From Hemileia vastatrix (taxonomy: Eukaryota > Basidiomycota > Pucciniomycetes > Pucciniales > Zaghouaniaceae), in assembly GCA_030280995.1 (NCBI GenBank), contig JASXTE010000027.1, positions 186,001-250,000 of the forward strand: a stretch of DNA of 64,000 nt. Reading direction: 5' to 3'. Positions 47,887 to 60,834 of the stretch are shown piece after piece. Both the position numbers and the translations under genes were made by a program. Numbering within the stretch: position 1 is the first letter of the stretch; each line of letters begins with the position of its first letter. The notes under the pieces are model-generated. The model ran no database searches. It saw nothing but the letters and a program-made list of their open reading frames with translations, and was not told the DNA's origin.

Positions 47887-49243
47887 GCAACTTATGGCTC
47901 TGCTCACATCTGAAATGAAGTGAAGTAAGAGAAAAGACAGAAAAGACGCTGAACGAACTCTTAGGACAGCTGAGGCGAGTGAGTCAGTTGCGGCGAGAAA
48001 AGGGAAAGAAGGAGAGAGAAAAGAAAAATAAAGTAGAAAGAAGAAGAAGAAGAAAAAAAAAGAAAGAAGAAAGACGAAAAGACGAGAATGAAAGAAAAGG
48101 AGCCAAAGAAATAAAGAAGAAAGGCACAAGAAGATGCACAGTGCATCTTGTGAATCTTGTGAATCTTGTGCAGTTGTGTCACAAATGGCTATAGGTGGTA
48201 GTGATGGTGACCCTGGCTCTTCTTTCCTTTTTTTTCTTCTTCTCTTTCTTTCTTTCATTCTTTTTTTTTCTTTTTGTGTTATTGATTTGCATAGACACAA
48301 ACTCGATGCTGGTGGATGCTACAAAGGTCCAAGGTCTGCCGGCAGACAGAGCGAGCAAAGTTCTTTTCCTCACTTGGATACCCCCAGAGTTTTTTCGAGA
48401 ATGGTTGCCAATTTATACACGGACTAGAGGCTTGTGTGAGGACACAAGGGGTAGAAGAACCCTTGCGCCTGCTTCTTCAACAGGGATTCGAGGATTGAGG
48501 GCGAAAGAAAAGAGAGGAAAGAGAGAAAGGAAAGAAAGAAAGAGAAAGAGAGAATGAGAGAAAAAAAAGGAAGCCAGAGAGAAAAAGAGGAAAAGAGGAC
48601 TGAGATTGCAGAGTGGATGACTGGCCTGTTCTTTGAGGATGCTGTGTGGAGATAAGAATTTTCTCTCTCTTTTTAGCCTGCCTGCATCCCTGCATCGCTC
48701 ATCCAGGGACTCCTGTTTTTGCTAGTCTAATTCCTCTTTACTCTTTTTTTTCTTCGTCTCTCATTTCCCTACTAATCGATCGAACCTCGCTCCAGCGAGG
48801 ACCAGCTCTTTGGACCAGTCTTTCTTTTTCCTCTTTTTCTTCTTTTTCTCTCATTCACTCATTCTTTCTCTTCTTCTTCTTTTCTCTCCTTTTTTTTTCT
48901 TGTGTCATTTCTCTTTTTCTTTGCCCTTCTTTCTACTTTTCTCTACTTTTCTCTACTGTTCTCAACTTCTCCTTTTCTCTTATACTTCTTTCACCGACTG
49001 CCATCGCTCCTTTCATTTCCTGCACTTACGCAAGACACAATACCAGCGACCATTTGACCGACATGGACCCAGCAGTCCTTTGACACATTCTTTCGTGTCT
49101 TTTGTCTATTTGAAGGTTTTTTTTTACTTCCAACCTTTTTCTCTATTTCTTTTGGCATTTGTGTTCCATTCACAAGAGAAGGTACTATCCTTCATTGACC
49201 AAGTAGCAGGTAGGAGAGGCAAAGAAAGGTGAGGAAAAGTAAT

Positions 49244-49286
49244 AGTAAAGGTAAAGTAAAGGTAAAGTAAAGGTAAAGTAAAGGTA
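49244..49286 (+). repeat. 11-bp tandem repeat
   Basis: Nearly four units of GGTAAAGTAAA with an exact 11-base period. Confidence 0.9.
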
Positions 49287-50984
49287 CAGGTAGGAAAAGC
49301 TATTCAAGTATTTTTTGTCACTGAAAAACAAGCGAATCTGGGAATGAAAGTATAAAAAAAGGCACAGGGAAAATTAGAACAGTGGTGAGGATTGAGAAAG
49401 TCGCCAAAAGTCAAAGTGAAGGCGAACAAGTGAAAAAACGGCGAAAAGAGAGTAAGAGAGAAAATCAAGCAATAAGAAAGTAAGAAAGTAAGAAAATAAG
49501 AAAATAAGAAAATAAGAGTATAAGCGAATAAAAGAATAAGAGAATAAGAGCAGGACACAGGAAAAAGGGCGATCTGCTGTCACTACACACTGGTGACTGG
49601 AGGATAGTTGTAAGTAGTGAGTAGTCAGCTTGTAGAAATAGTAGAAATAAGAAATAGTCATTCGTAGTAGTCTTCGTAGTAGTAGTGTGTGTATGTGTGT
49701 GTGTGTACCCTCCATCTGAGACTAAGTGGGCCAGTTTCCTGTCAGCGCTGTTGGTTCTTGTAAGAAAGAAAAAAATGGTCAATGAGCACACGATGTGCAT
49801 GAGTGACAGGCAGAAGAAAGGGAAGACAAGAGACGAGAAAGAATGAGAAAGAAACATAGAATGAAAGAGAGAGTATCAGAGATGATCCGAGGTAGTAGTA
49901 GTAGTGAATAGTAGTGAGTAGTGAGAGACAGTCTGTGTGATGTTTTGTTTAAGGAGACATAAAAAGAGGAAGCATAGATGAGAGAGGGCCAGTCGAGTGG
50001 GAGAGAGGAGAATCGACTTTGAGACTTTTAGACTTTTGGAAACTTTGACTTTTCGGAGGAAGAGGAGAACAAGACAAGAGGACAGGTCACACTTGGATGC
50101 AGTGGATGGCCAAAAGGAAGTTCGCGCAATTGCGAACTTGCCGAGCGGATCCATTCCATATTCGGCCAAGTCTTACCTGGTCCCTGCTCTTCTCGTGGCC
50201 ATGAAAGAGAGAGACAAGAGACTTCATCATCAGCATTGAACCGGCAAGGGAAGAAGAAGAAGAAGGAGAAGAAGAAGAAAACGATGACGAAGAAACAAGC
50301 AAATTTTGCACTGGCACTGATCTCCTCCATCGCACAGCTCAAAGTTGAAAGTAGTGTACCGAGTGTACCAAAGTGTACGCTCTTGTATGCTCGTTGTTGG
50401 TGATTTGACTATTTGACTATTTTACCATTTCACCATTTTACTTCTTCTTCTATTTCTTGTGCTTCTTCTATTTCGCTTCTTCCTGTGTCTCGTGATAGTA
50501 TGGGAATGAGTAAAGTAGTAAAGTAGTAAAGTGTAGTTAGTGTAGTTTACCTGTCCTTGTCCTCATCGTCTCTCACCCTTCACTTGTTCAATGTCTAATG
50601 AGTGGCGACGCTTGAAATGCTATCCAGCACCTCCTTGACAGGTCAACAGTGAAACGGTTGTAAGGTGATCGTAATTCTCAACTCAACTCAACTCAATTGT
50701 AATTGCTTCATGTATGTCAACGTCTTGTGCTTGCTCTGCTTCCTCGCACTTGTCTTTCTCTGTCCAGAGTCCAATGATCATCATGAATCGTTTTCTTCCT
50801 TTTTTTTCTCTCTCTCTCCTTTTTCTCTTGGTGCTGCTGTGTTTCTTTATTTCTTGACCTGAGTCGAAGCGGAGGTTGATGATGAGGTCTTTCTCTTCTG
50901 TCTTTCTTTCACACACACTCACACTCACAGATAAATACACATGCAAAGAAACCTGACAGTCTCTAGAGTCATCGAATCACCATG

Positions 50985-51012
50985 TTCAATTAGTTCAATT
51001 AGTTAAATTAAT
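50985..51012 (+). repeat. ATTA-rich 10-bp tandem
   Basis: Two copies of TTCAATTAG-type units followed by TTAAATTAA. Each holds an ATTA homeodomain core; location about 1.7 kb upstream of the BCL11-type start. Confidence 0.45.
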
Positions 51013-51354
51013 CCATACGAGGCAGGCAGGACAGTCATGCCCATACGTATCGAGTTGTTGACATACCAGCCGATGAGACAGAAAGAGAGAAAGAGAAAGA
51101 GAGAGAGATCATGAGTGACATAAGAGAAAGAGAAGAGTTACACAGACGGACATACAAAAGCGAAAAAATAATAGTATAATTGCCAGACGATAGAATTTTG
51201 TCACTTTGATCAATTTAATATGATTAAACTTGATGATGTAACTATGAATGTGTTTAAAATGTATATATAAAAATTCAATAGTTCAACACACTCACACAAA
51301 AAATAATAATTTAACACAGTATACTTGTATGTGTGTGTGTATCTTTAATGTCCA

Positions 51355-51386
51355 TATATATATATATAAATATATTGATATATACT
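51355..51386 (+). repeat. (TA)n microsatellite
   Basis: TA dinucleotides with a few interruptions. Confidence 0.85.
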
Positions 51387-51899
51387 TAAAGGTATATATT
51401 GCAACAGCAGTAGTAGCAGAAGAAATAGGTTCTATTCATACCGCATATGTACAAACGGAGTTGGTTGAAATGACCAGTGAATGTTCTGCCCCCGCATCAA
51501 CATTGCATACGCACATTGGTTGCCAATACGCAGTCATATAGCACGAATGTACGTTTATGTCCAGAAAAGTAGGAGGATCCAATGGTACAATGGTACAGTG
51601 TACATTGTATGGACGTTTGTTAAGTTCGAGATGCGTAGTAGTGGACACAGTGGCCACACAGTGTGCAGAGAGAAGGAAAGAGAGAAAAAGAGCCGAACAG
51701 ACGAGAAAGAGGAGGATTCAGCAAGGGCAGCTTGAATGCAAGCAACCAAACGAAAGCAAAGCTTGAATCCTGTGAGAGAGGGAGCGATTGCGCTGAAGTT
51801 GCATAAGGTCAGGCAAAGAGTGAGCCAGAGTCGTAGCGACAGTCAGTCAGTTGCTTTTCGCTTCACGTTGCAGCCACAGTGAAACTTGAATGCGAAAGG

Positions 51900-52751
51900 A
51901 CATAATACAACAACATATACAACATATACATACACACACAAGATACACGATTAACAACAACAACACCACCACGATTTACGCCGGTTCACTTTCAGAACAA
52001 CCTGAATATCATCATCAAGATTAAATATTAAATTGAAATTAATAATAAATCAATTATTATTTCACCATAACATCTGATCGTTTCTTTTTTTTCCTTCCTT
52101 CCTTCAACAACAACAGAAGAAGAAGAACAAATGGCCATGGTCATGCCAATGTGCCAATGTCCGTTATTATGTATTTTACCTGACTATTTGTCCTCATCAC
52201 TGTGTCCATCCTGTGCCACTTGAACACTCATCATATTTCATCATCATCATCGTCGCAGGTTTACATTTATATTATTATAATTATTATTATTTCCTTTATT
52301 TCTTATTCCTGTCTTTATCTCTTTACATCTCTCTCATTGATACACTTATTGAAATTTTGCAAGTCTCACTTACACACAAACATATACATACACACAAATA
52401 CATCTTCTTCTTCTTCTTCTTCTTCTTTGCCGTCGTCGTACACACCAATTGTCTGTCTCACCACAATCATCACTACCATCCTCATCTTGTCATCTTCATC
52501 AGTTGCGTTAACAGCAACTGTAACAACAATTAAATCAACTATTAATACAACCAATCACTACCATCAACTTAACTACAACAACCGCAACGACAACGACAAC
52601 AACGACGACGACGACGACTACTACTACAACATTATCATCATCAGCAACATCAACAACATCAACTACTACAACAACAAGTATACAACTGTAAATCAGTTAT
52701 AGCAGTTAATATTAACAGTTACAACATTGAACTACAGTCACCGTTAGTGAA
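51900..52751 (+). promoter_or_regulatory. Presumed 5' leader and promoter of the BCL11-type gene
   Basis: The 850 bases before the start codon consist largely of CAA/ACA, TCA and CTT triplet runs. They give a 166-codon open frame at 52,202-52,702 of Ser/His/Ile/Tyr repeats that I regard as non-coding. CAA-rich leaders are common in arthropod developmental genes. No TATA box or start site could be fixed. Confidence 0.35.
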
Positions 52752-52800
52752 ATGTCACGGAGGAAACAAACAGCTCCTCAACCACGTAAACGTTTATGTG
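52752..52800 (+). CDS. BCL11: BCL11A/B-type zinc-finger gene, coding exon 1
   Basis: A 49-base exon coding MSRRKQTAPQPRKRLC. MSRRKQ followed by Pro is the N-terminal signature of BCL11A/BCL11B (and of FOG/SALL-type NuRD-recruiting peptides), which binds RBBP4/7 of the NuRD complex. The exon ends TGT G|GTAAGT, a consensus donor in phase 1. The vertebrate genes also place this peptide on a separate first exon. The second exon at 60,835 resumes in the same phase. Too short to stand out as an open frame, but joined to exon 2 the assignment is strong. Confidence 0.9.
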
Positions 52801-53137
52801 GTAAGTCACTTGACCAGATGCATTTGTCTATTGACTTTGTCGATCAACAGTTAGTACAGAGGAAAAGTAGAAGAAGCTGGGTGCGCAGATGGCTTATACT
52901 CAGGTCGTGTGTGTCTGTATGTATGTATGTATGTGGTGTGGTGGTGTGTGTTTGATTGCACCAGCAGCAAAGGAAAAGAGACGAACAAGAAGAAAAAAGA
53001 AGAAAAAGTAGAAGAAGTGTAGAGACCAGGTGAACTGTAATGGCTGTGTGTTTTATATCAGAGGTAGCGGAGTGGCACCAGCAGCTGCCTCACTCGAGCA
53101 GCAAAGTTGACCCTCGATCAAAGAGAGAGAAAAGGAA

Positions 53138-53144
<7 letters not shown>

Positions 53145-53170
<26 letters not shown>

Positions 53171-53171
53171 A
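53145..53171 (+). repeat. (GA)n microsatellite
   Basis: About 13 GA dinucleotides in intron 1 of the BCL11-type gene. Confidence 0.9.
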
Positions 53172-54256
53172 ATGAAGAGGCCATCAGAGGTACACAAGCA
53201 AGCAGGCAGGTAATTCAGTCTCATGATATCCCCTATCGAAGGTTCTCTTTTCTCTCCACTTCTCTTCTTTCAGTGATTAAATTCACAAAGTGTGCTCAAT
53301 GGACGGTGATTTCAATTGTTTCTGTCTCTCTTTCTTTCTCTCATTCTATTCTCTCTTCTCTCACATTCTATGCCTGTGTGAAGAGTCAGTCCATAAAAGG
53401 CCAGTGAGAGCAAAATATGCTTCGTAACCGAGTGAGCAACACAGCCAAACAGCTTACAACCAACAGCCAAGGTACAAGTGTGTGTGTGTGTGATTGAACA
53501 CAGGGAAAAATTGAGTAGTAAGTAGCATTGATCACCATTTACTTTCTCCCTCACACACTCAGACACATTGATCGATTCAGGTTGCAATTGGCTATGAATC
53601 AAATGAAGTGATTGAAGAGAGGAAACAAATTCGGTGCACTCATTGCTTCTTGCTACTTGTGCTATTGCTGTTGCTGTTGTCGTTGCTGTTGTTGTTGTTG
53701 TTGATGTTGATGTTGTTGCTGCTGCAGGTACCATGCTGTATGGTCTTGATGCTTCTTGTATGAGAGAGGGAAAAGTAGAGAGAGAGACAGACAAAGCTAC
53801 AGTATACATTTTGTATACAGTGTACAGGTAACAGGGGGAGGATGAAGGAATTATACTGTGTGTGAGTTGTGCATTGCCTTGTTATGCTGTTACTCCGAAA
53901 GTGAGCGGCTTCACACGTTGCCCGGTGTTCTTCTCGCAGGATAGTGCGAGAGATAGAAGAAGAAACTGTGGCAGGTACACCATGTATGAATATACCACCA
54001 GCGACCGTGTGTTTTATGTGGACAGTCAACTCTATACCTGTCCATCGGATGGTCATGCGTTGAGAAGGAAAGTGTGTATGGAAGAGTATATGGTATGTGT
54101 GACTGTCTTGCCTATTTCATTGATCTGCTCCTATAAAGAGTGGCCGGTTGGTCCGAGTGGTTGACGACAAAGTGAGGAACCGAGTGAGGAGAACGAACAG
54201 ACCCAAAAGGAAGAAAAGGAGAAAAGAGCGTGAAAAGAGAAAAAGGGAGAAGTAAA

Positions 54257-54299
54257 GAGAGAGAGAGAGAGAGAGAGAAAGGACTCTCTCTCTCTCTCT
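54257..54299. repeat. GA…CT perfect inverted repeat
   Basis: About 11 GA units (54,257-54,278), a five-base spacer, then about eight CT units (54,284-54,299). The arms are complementary and predict a strong hairpin in DNA or in the pre-mRNA. Confidence 0.85.
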
Positions 54300-54674
54300 T
54301 TAACCAGGGTATAGAGTGGCTGGCATTAACAGAGGGATAGAAAAAGAATGAGAGAGAAAATTCAGAGGGTTGAATAAGTTACTCCACTTTGAGTGAAGCA
54401 GCAGCTGGCCGCATGGTTTGTCCGTTTTTTTTATATTTGCCTTGTGATCGAAGCTCGGGAAGTTGGGAGGGAAGAGGAGAGAGAAGGAGAGAGAAAGAGC
54501 GAGAGATGAAATCGAGGGCAACAGTTGCTGCGTCCGGCGAAGGTCATTTGGCTCTGCCCCTTGCGACGATAGCAACAGAGGCTTGTATATTCACCTGCAG
54601 CCTCACTGGCATCGTGACTGGCGAGTAGTAGGAAGCTCAGATCCGCTGGGAAACGGATGACGTAAAGCAGAGAG

Positions 54675-54746
54675 TGAGAGAGAGAGAAAAAGAGAGAGAG
54701 AGCTGCTTGTGCTGCATCATTCACTTCCTCTCTCTCTCTCTCTCTG
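54675..54746. repeat. GA…CT inverted repeat with short loop
   Basis: A GA array with an AAAA interruption (54,675-54,702) faces a CT array (54,728-54,746) across about 25 bases. Confidence 0.8.
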
Positions 54747-55503
54747 CTTGGACATGGAATACCCGTTCTCTCTTCGTCCTCACAGCCTGTGCAGCTTTTT
54801 TTTCTCTTTCTCTCCTCTCTGGCAAGTGATGTGACTGCTATTCTCGTCCCGCATTCAGCCCCGGACCTACTTTTTTTCTGAGAAGAAAGTCAGAGCTTCT
54901 CTCTCTCTCTTCTCTCTTCTCTTTTCCACTTTTCCCAACTCGCACTCAAGACACAAGACCACATGTATATAATCTGTTGCTCGCTTGTGGCCATTTTATT
55001 TGCATCAGTCGCGCACTTATTTATAAGACTTGGTTTTTTTTCTCTCTCTCCTTCTCTCTCGGTCTGCCACATTGACTTTTTCCTCGGATGTTTCACTCTT
55101 TATTCCTTTCATATGGCTTCTCAGAATTGACTGACGACTCACTGACCAAATCAGCTGTCACAAGGCTTCTTTTTCTTTAATTTCTTCTTCTTCTCCTTTT
55201 TCTCTGGTAACTGGGAGAAAGGAAGTCGCAGCCACCGGCGACACTCACACTACCACAAAGTATACACCAGCTAGTGAATGTGATTATACAACAACAACAG
55301 TAGAAGCAGAAGCACACAGGGTGTGACTGGAGAAAGAAAGAGAGAAAGAGAGCCAAAGCATGGGGCACTTTTCTTTCTCTCTTGCGTAGGCTCGCTAAAT
55401 GACCATGACTATTGCAGTGCTCTGTGTTGCTGCTGCTGCTGCTGCTGTTGCTGTTGCACCAGCCGTAACCGTTCTCTCTTCTCTTCTTTTTCTCTTCTCT
55501 TCA

Positions 55504-55508
<5 letters not shown>

Positions 55509-55555
<47 letters not shown>
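55509..55555 (+). repeat. (CT)n microsatellite, 47 bp
   Basis: Uninterrupted CT dinucleotides, the longest pure array in the window, equal to GA on the minus strand. Confidence 0.95.
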
Positions 55556-55558
<3 letters not shown>

Positions 55559-56282
55559 CTCTCTGCCCAACGGGATGTAGGATGTGTTTGATGTAACAGG
55601 GAGGGTCGCCTTATGTCCTCTCTCTCTCTTTCTCTCTCTTGCCTTTGCCAGGTAATGCATTCTGCTGACCTTGGTCATCGTCCAACAAAAGCTCAGTCAG
55701 AGTAAGAGAGAGAGAGCAAGAAATAGCGAAAAATCTTTCGCCCCGGCCCGTGAGAAGAAGAAGAAGAACAAGAAGAAGAAGAGGGAAAGAACTTGGCTTC
55801 TCTCTTCTTTCTTCGGCCGGGATGAAATTAACAATGGATCAAAGTACGATTTGGTCAAACAAAATTCCTCTTTGCATTTCTACGCGAAACCTCTTGACCT
55901 AACTTGTGATTCTTTCTCTCTTTTTCCTTTCTTCCATTCTCTCTCTCTCTCTTTCCTCACACACACACATCATACACACTAATATCATGCGAGTCCGGCA
56001 AAAAGGCTAATCTTTGTTTTGTTTTTATCTTGTTCATTTTGTCGATGACTCGCCTTTGATTCTCTTACTGATGGTGATGGTTGTGGTACTATTGGCAGTA
56101 GTAAGAGTAGTTGTTGTTTTTGTGGTAGTGATGATGATGATGATGGTGATGATGATGAAACAATTGAATGCTAAGATGGCAAGTGATGCAGATCTCCCTT
56201 GGAGAATGAAAGAGCCAACTGGGTAGTAACATCAGCATGTCATTTGAACCAGTCAGTCCACTTACCTGGACACTCCAATCAA

Positions 56283-56317
56283 ACACACACACACACACTC
56301 ACTCACACATATATACG

Positions 56318-56348
<31 letters not shown>
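56283..56348 (+). repeat. Compound (CA)n-(TA)n microsatellite
   Basis: CA dinucleotides (about 56,283-56,298) followed by TA dinucleotides (about 56,324-56,348). Confidence 0.9.
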
Positions 56349-59294
56349 CCACCATTCACATTGAAAGTGCATGGATAATACTGCAATGGAATGATTTTTT
56401 TTCCTCTTTTTCTTTCACTGTGTGGTAAATGCCGAATAGCGAACAGCGAATGGCAAATGGCAAATGCCGAATGTTGTACCTTGTGCGATGGGGATGAAAA
56501 AGATGCATCAGTAGTAGTATGAATGTGTATAAATTTCTGTGTAGGACTGACGGTCAAGCACCTCACCTTTGCCTCTGGGCCACAGGATGGATATAAGGAT
56601 AGAAGATTAGGGAGGTGCTGCTCTTTTCGTCTCTTTCTGTCCGGTCCCTCTCCCATCAAAACTGGTCTTGTGGCCCTGCAGGTGGACAAGACAAGCATCC
56701 CGCTCAATGACTAAAAAAACTAAAACTGAAGGACCTGACCTTGTCTTGTCCAGAGAGAAAGGAAAAAAAAGAGAAGCGACCAGTCAGTCAGCCTTAACTA
56801 TCAACTATCAACTTTCTTTCCTCTGTCTTTGGGTCTTATGTAAGGATGAACCAACAGTCAGCATTGAAAAGCATCCAACATCCAACATTCAACATCCACT
56901 GGAAGTAGCAACAGCTTTAACTTTAGCCAGTTCTTTGCCTGGACGACTGAGAAAATGACTCAACGAACAAGGCAACTGGGCATCTCTTGCTGCATTACAG
57001 CAGACTAAGCAGAACAGGCCGAACAGGCAGAACAAGAACGTGAAGAACCCAAGGAAGAACCCGCGAGAAAATAGAGAGACTGAGTGAAGTGAGTAAGAGG
57101 AAGAAAGAAAGAGAGAACAAGCCAGAGAGAAAAGTTTTCCTTGTCAGTGAGAGTCCAGTCTGGAGTCCAGTCTACGTTTTTCAGACGGAGGAAGGAAGAA
57201 AAGCAACCAAGCAGAGGAAAGGAAAGAAAATGCAAAGAAAAAGGAAAGAAAGGAACCAACGAAGAAACCCCTCGTAACGGAACCTAAATTTGCTTCCTCC
57301 TCTTCTCGTTTCCCTCTCTCTCTTTTTCTCTTTTTCTCTTTTCCTCTCTTTTCCTCTTCTTACTCTGTGTCCTGAGAAGGTCCAGCAGGAGCAGTTCATT
57401 CACCCGAGGTCCGAGTCCCCTGAAAACACAGTTCTTCTTAGGTCATCAGACAGTTAAGTTAGGCGAGTCGTCACTCCTCACTTTCTCTCTTGGTCCACAA
57501 ACTCACAAACTCACAAACTGTTCCAGCTTTTGACTCAACTCTCTTAGAGAGTGACTGTGTATAAGATGTGCTAAGTCCAGTGGGAGCCATCCGTTGGTCC
57601 TGATGTTTCTTTTCTTTTTCTTCTTTTTTTTTTCTCTCTTTTTTCTTGTGTGTGTGTGTGTGTGTTTCTTCCCCTCTTAGCCTTGAGCCTCGGACCTCGG
57701 TCATTGCCTTTGGCCGCCCTTGAGGTCCAGAGGCCTCCCCTCACCTGACCAGCCGGATTTTCGCTAGTCCTGTTTTACGTAATCTGCATCAAGAAATTCC
57801 TTCCATTACAGGTCCTCCTGCTGCTTCTGTGATTTGCATGGTTCGCCCTGTTTTACCAAGTGTGTACCTCGCACCTGAGCTTACAGAGTGACCTCATCGA
57901 CTGTGATGTGACTGTCGCTGGGTGGAAGAAGCAATTAGGATGGAAAGAGTCAGGGAGGAAAAAAATGTACGGATGGGCGAGAAGAAGAAGAAGAAGAAGA
58001 GAAAAAGAGGAAAGAAGAGAAAAAGAGAGAGAGAGTGTATGTGTGTGAGTGAGTTGGGTGTTGTTGGTGTATTTGTTAAAATACTCACACTCAACTCGTG
58101 CCCAATTCGGTTGCTTGACCTTAAAAACTTACACGAGCAAAGCCAACAGAGAAAAAGAAAGACAGTGAAAAGAAAAAAAGAGAAAGAGGAAAAAGCAAAA
58201 AGTAAAAGAAGTAAAGACTGAAAAGGCGAGAGGCTCATGCTGCCGAATTGGATGCCAGTCAGTTCTAAGGGCCCGAGTTCTAAAAATACTCTTACACACA
58301 CTCACATGGCATGGTCCTGCGAGTTCTCCACTTTCTCTTCTCCTCTTAAGGTCATGTCCTGGCGACCAGACTAATTATAGCCAGACAACTCGCGCCAGGC
58401 TCGTCCTTCTTACGTAACTCACGGTGTGTCCTAGAGAGGAAAAAGTACCAGAGAGTGAAAAGGAGAGAGAAGGGAAGAGATGAAGACGAAAGTACACGGG
58501 AGAGAAGATGAAGAAGTGAAAAGAGGAAAAAAGGAAAAAAGGAAAAGCGAAAAAGTCAAAAAGTTAGAGAGGAATTGCAGAAGGACTTGACAAGGGACTT
58601 GAGGATAAGGGACGAGTACAAGACGAGTACACTTTAGCAGCTTGCAAAAGTTAAACTTGTCTTCTTCTATCTTACTGCTGTCTCTTTTCCTGCCTTTAAC
58701 TTTACTTCTTTTTCTCTTTCTCTGTCTGTTAAGTTGATTCTTTCTCTTTCTCTCTCTCTCTCTCTCTTTCCTTCTCTATCTATCTCTGTGTGGACATGGC
58801 TATAAGCGTAACCTGTCATTTGGCCAGTGTGTAAGAGTTTGCGAACTGTCCCTCCCTCACCCTCCTTCCTTACCATGGTTGTAATTTGCGCCATTCTTTT
58901 CAACTTACAGTCCGAGTAATCAGCTGACTTTTTTTTATGGTCAAATTTTTTTTTCTTCTTTCCTCTTGTTCTCCTCTTGTTGCTCTTATTTCTCTTGTTG
59001 CATTTTCTGCTCTTTTCTACCGTTGATGATGTTGATGATGTTGCCTCTGCCTTTTTGCCTTTTTGCTACTACTTGCTTGACTCACTGTTGCACTGGACTT
59101 TGGACAAGAACAGAAGAACTCACAGCAGAGCAGCTGGTCTGCCTGACTTGCATCACTGCCTCAGTGACTGGTGCATTCATCTACCATTTGCCTGTCGCTT
59201 ATGATGCTTACCTTTGTTTCGTTGAGTCAGTTGTTTGTTAGTCATGTTTTTTTGTCAATGTGTGTCCCTTCAACGTAGCATAGTATACAAGTAG

Positions 59295-59297
<3 letters not shown>

Positions 59298-59330
<33 letters not shown>
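59298..59330 (+). repeat. (GA)n microsatellite
   Basis: About 16 GA dinucleotides in intron 1 of the BCL11-type gene. Confidence 0.95.
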
Positions 59331-59333
<3 letters not shown>

Positions 59334-60495
59334 GCGAGTTGTGGAGAGTTGTGGAGAGTTGCAAAGACTTTGAGTGTGCGATGAAGGACGTTGCAAAAAG
59401 GAAAGAAAGAAAAAAAATATAAAAGAGAATGCAAGGAAAGCAAATGTACCGATGTACCGATGTTCATGAGAAAAAAAAGAGAGAATAATAACAACAACAA
59501 CGAGGTGAAACCGAGTGTCCGTGTGGATGACCGGCTGGCAGTTTTTTTTTCCTTTTCATCTTCGTCATCATCATCATCATCGTCATCTGCATCCTCCTCC
59601 TCCTCCTCTTCTTCCGGTGACTGTGTCATACTGCTACGTCCTTATACGTTTTATTTGGCCTTACACTAGTGTGTGTGTGTATGTGTATACCACTACAAAC
59701 TGTATACCACACTGTTCAATACTCAATACTACTGACTACTGCGACTTCACACACATACAGTTTAGACTGTACACAATTTAGACCATGGACACAACTGCCC
59801 TGTGTCCGCCCTCCCTCACTCACTGATCACTCACACATATACTTACTCACGCTTTTTTTCTCTCTTTCTTTTCTTTTCTTTTCTTTTCTTTTCTTTGTAT
59901 TTGAGTGATTTTTTGGTCTGTAAGTGAGAGAGAAAAAGATAAAAGAGAATAGAAAAAAAAGAGAAAGAAATAAAGGAATCAACTCTCCAATCCAAGCGAA
60001 AAAGTGAAGTCAGTCAGAGAGGATGGATCACAAGGAAAAAAGAGAGAGAGAGAGAAGAGAAGAGAAGAGCAAAAAAAAAGAGAGAATGAAGTGATTCAAG
60101 GCCAGTCGAGTGAAGGGAGGATTGAATGGAAGTTACATTGAGGGAGAGCGAAAGTCACTGGTCATCCGGTCCCTCAGTGACCCAAATTGATTTTTATGTG
60201 CATTGAGTGAGTGTTTGTTAGTTGTGAGGGAGAACTTCTGCCTTTTGCTGTTTCTACTTGTGTTGCAGTTGCAGTTGCTGTGTGTTGCTTTTGCTGTTGT
60301 TTGCAATATGGAGAGACACAACTGGCTTTTGTAAACAACTGTACAACTGTACTGCAATGGAAGCCGGGTGATCACTTCACTCGGTGTCTGGCAAATGCAC
60401 AACATTTCATATCGTCAACTTTTTTCCTCAGCTGCTTTCACTGTCTCGTTCTTTTTTTCCCTCATGAACAACTGCTGCTTTATCGAGTATCATCA

Positions 60496-60550
60496 TATTA
60501 TATATTATATATATATATATATAAATATATATACAAACACACACACACAG
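60496..60550 (+). repeat. Compound (TA)n-(CA)n microsatellite
   Basis: TA-rich array followed by CA dinucleotides, about 300 bases before coding exon 2 of the BCL11-type gene. Confidence 0.85.
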
Positions 60551-60834
60551 TAATACTGACCGTCACCAGACACCAGTTGATTCTCTTCCTGCTCAGGCCA
60601 ACTGTAATATTTTTTTCCCTTCCTCTGATCATCAAGTAGAATGACTTAACTCTCTTAACTTATTATTACGACAATTTGTCTCATTGATTTCTCTCTCTCT
60701 CTCTCTCTTTATCCTTGTTGTCCTTTGCCTTGATGTCCACATCATCATCTTACCCTCTGTATCCCCCTCGTCGTCCTCCTTCATCATCATCCTCTTCCTC
60801 CTCCTTGTTCATCCTCATCTTATACTTGTTGCAG

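Larger units (their letters stand above)
46800..51900. other. Non-coding region upstream of the BCL11-type gene
   Basis: No gene can be supported. 46.8-47.7 kb is of ordinary complexity; 47.8-50.5 kb returns to purine and pyrimidine tracts with 11-bp tandem repeats; 50.9-51.9 kb is AT-rich with (TA)n. Long frames at 47.8-49.2 kb are low-complexity Phe/Ser/Leu or Lys/Glu/Arg. Confidence 0.55.
52801..60834 (+). other. Intron 1 of the BCL11-type gene
   Basis: 8,034 bases between a GTAAGT donor and a TATACTTGTTGCAG acceptor. It is filled with GA, CT, CA and TA arrays and purine/pyrimidine tracts; several GA and CT arrays face each other as inverted arms. All long frames within are low complexity, and I see no nested gene or RNA. 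Confidence 0.8.

Noticed and set aside
47794..48300. 168-codon minus-strand frame
   Set aside because: Poly-Phe/Ser/Arg/Lys low complexity with frames open on both strands, typical of GAAA/TTTC tracts.
48646..49232. Overlapping 140-145-codon plus-strand frames
   Set aside because: Two frames of the same pyrimidine tract are open at once; neither has a recognisable domain.
52202..52702. 166-codon frame just before the BCL11-type start
   Set aside because: Triplet repeats (TCA, CTT, ACA) read as Ser/His/Ile/Asn; most likely leader or promoter.
53862..54164. 100-codon Cys-containing frame in the BCL11-type intron
   Set aside because: Ordinary complexity but no homology, no splice context and no conserved cysteine pattern.
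60684..60834. Hydrophobic N-terminal extension of the BCL11-type exon 2 frame, suggesting a membrane protein
   Set aside because: It is intronic polypyrimidine tract before a TTGTTGCAG acceptor; the exon joins in phase to the MSRRKQ exon, and the frame has only a TTG start.
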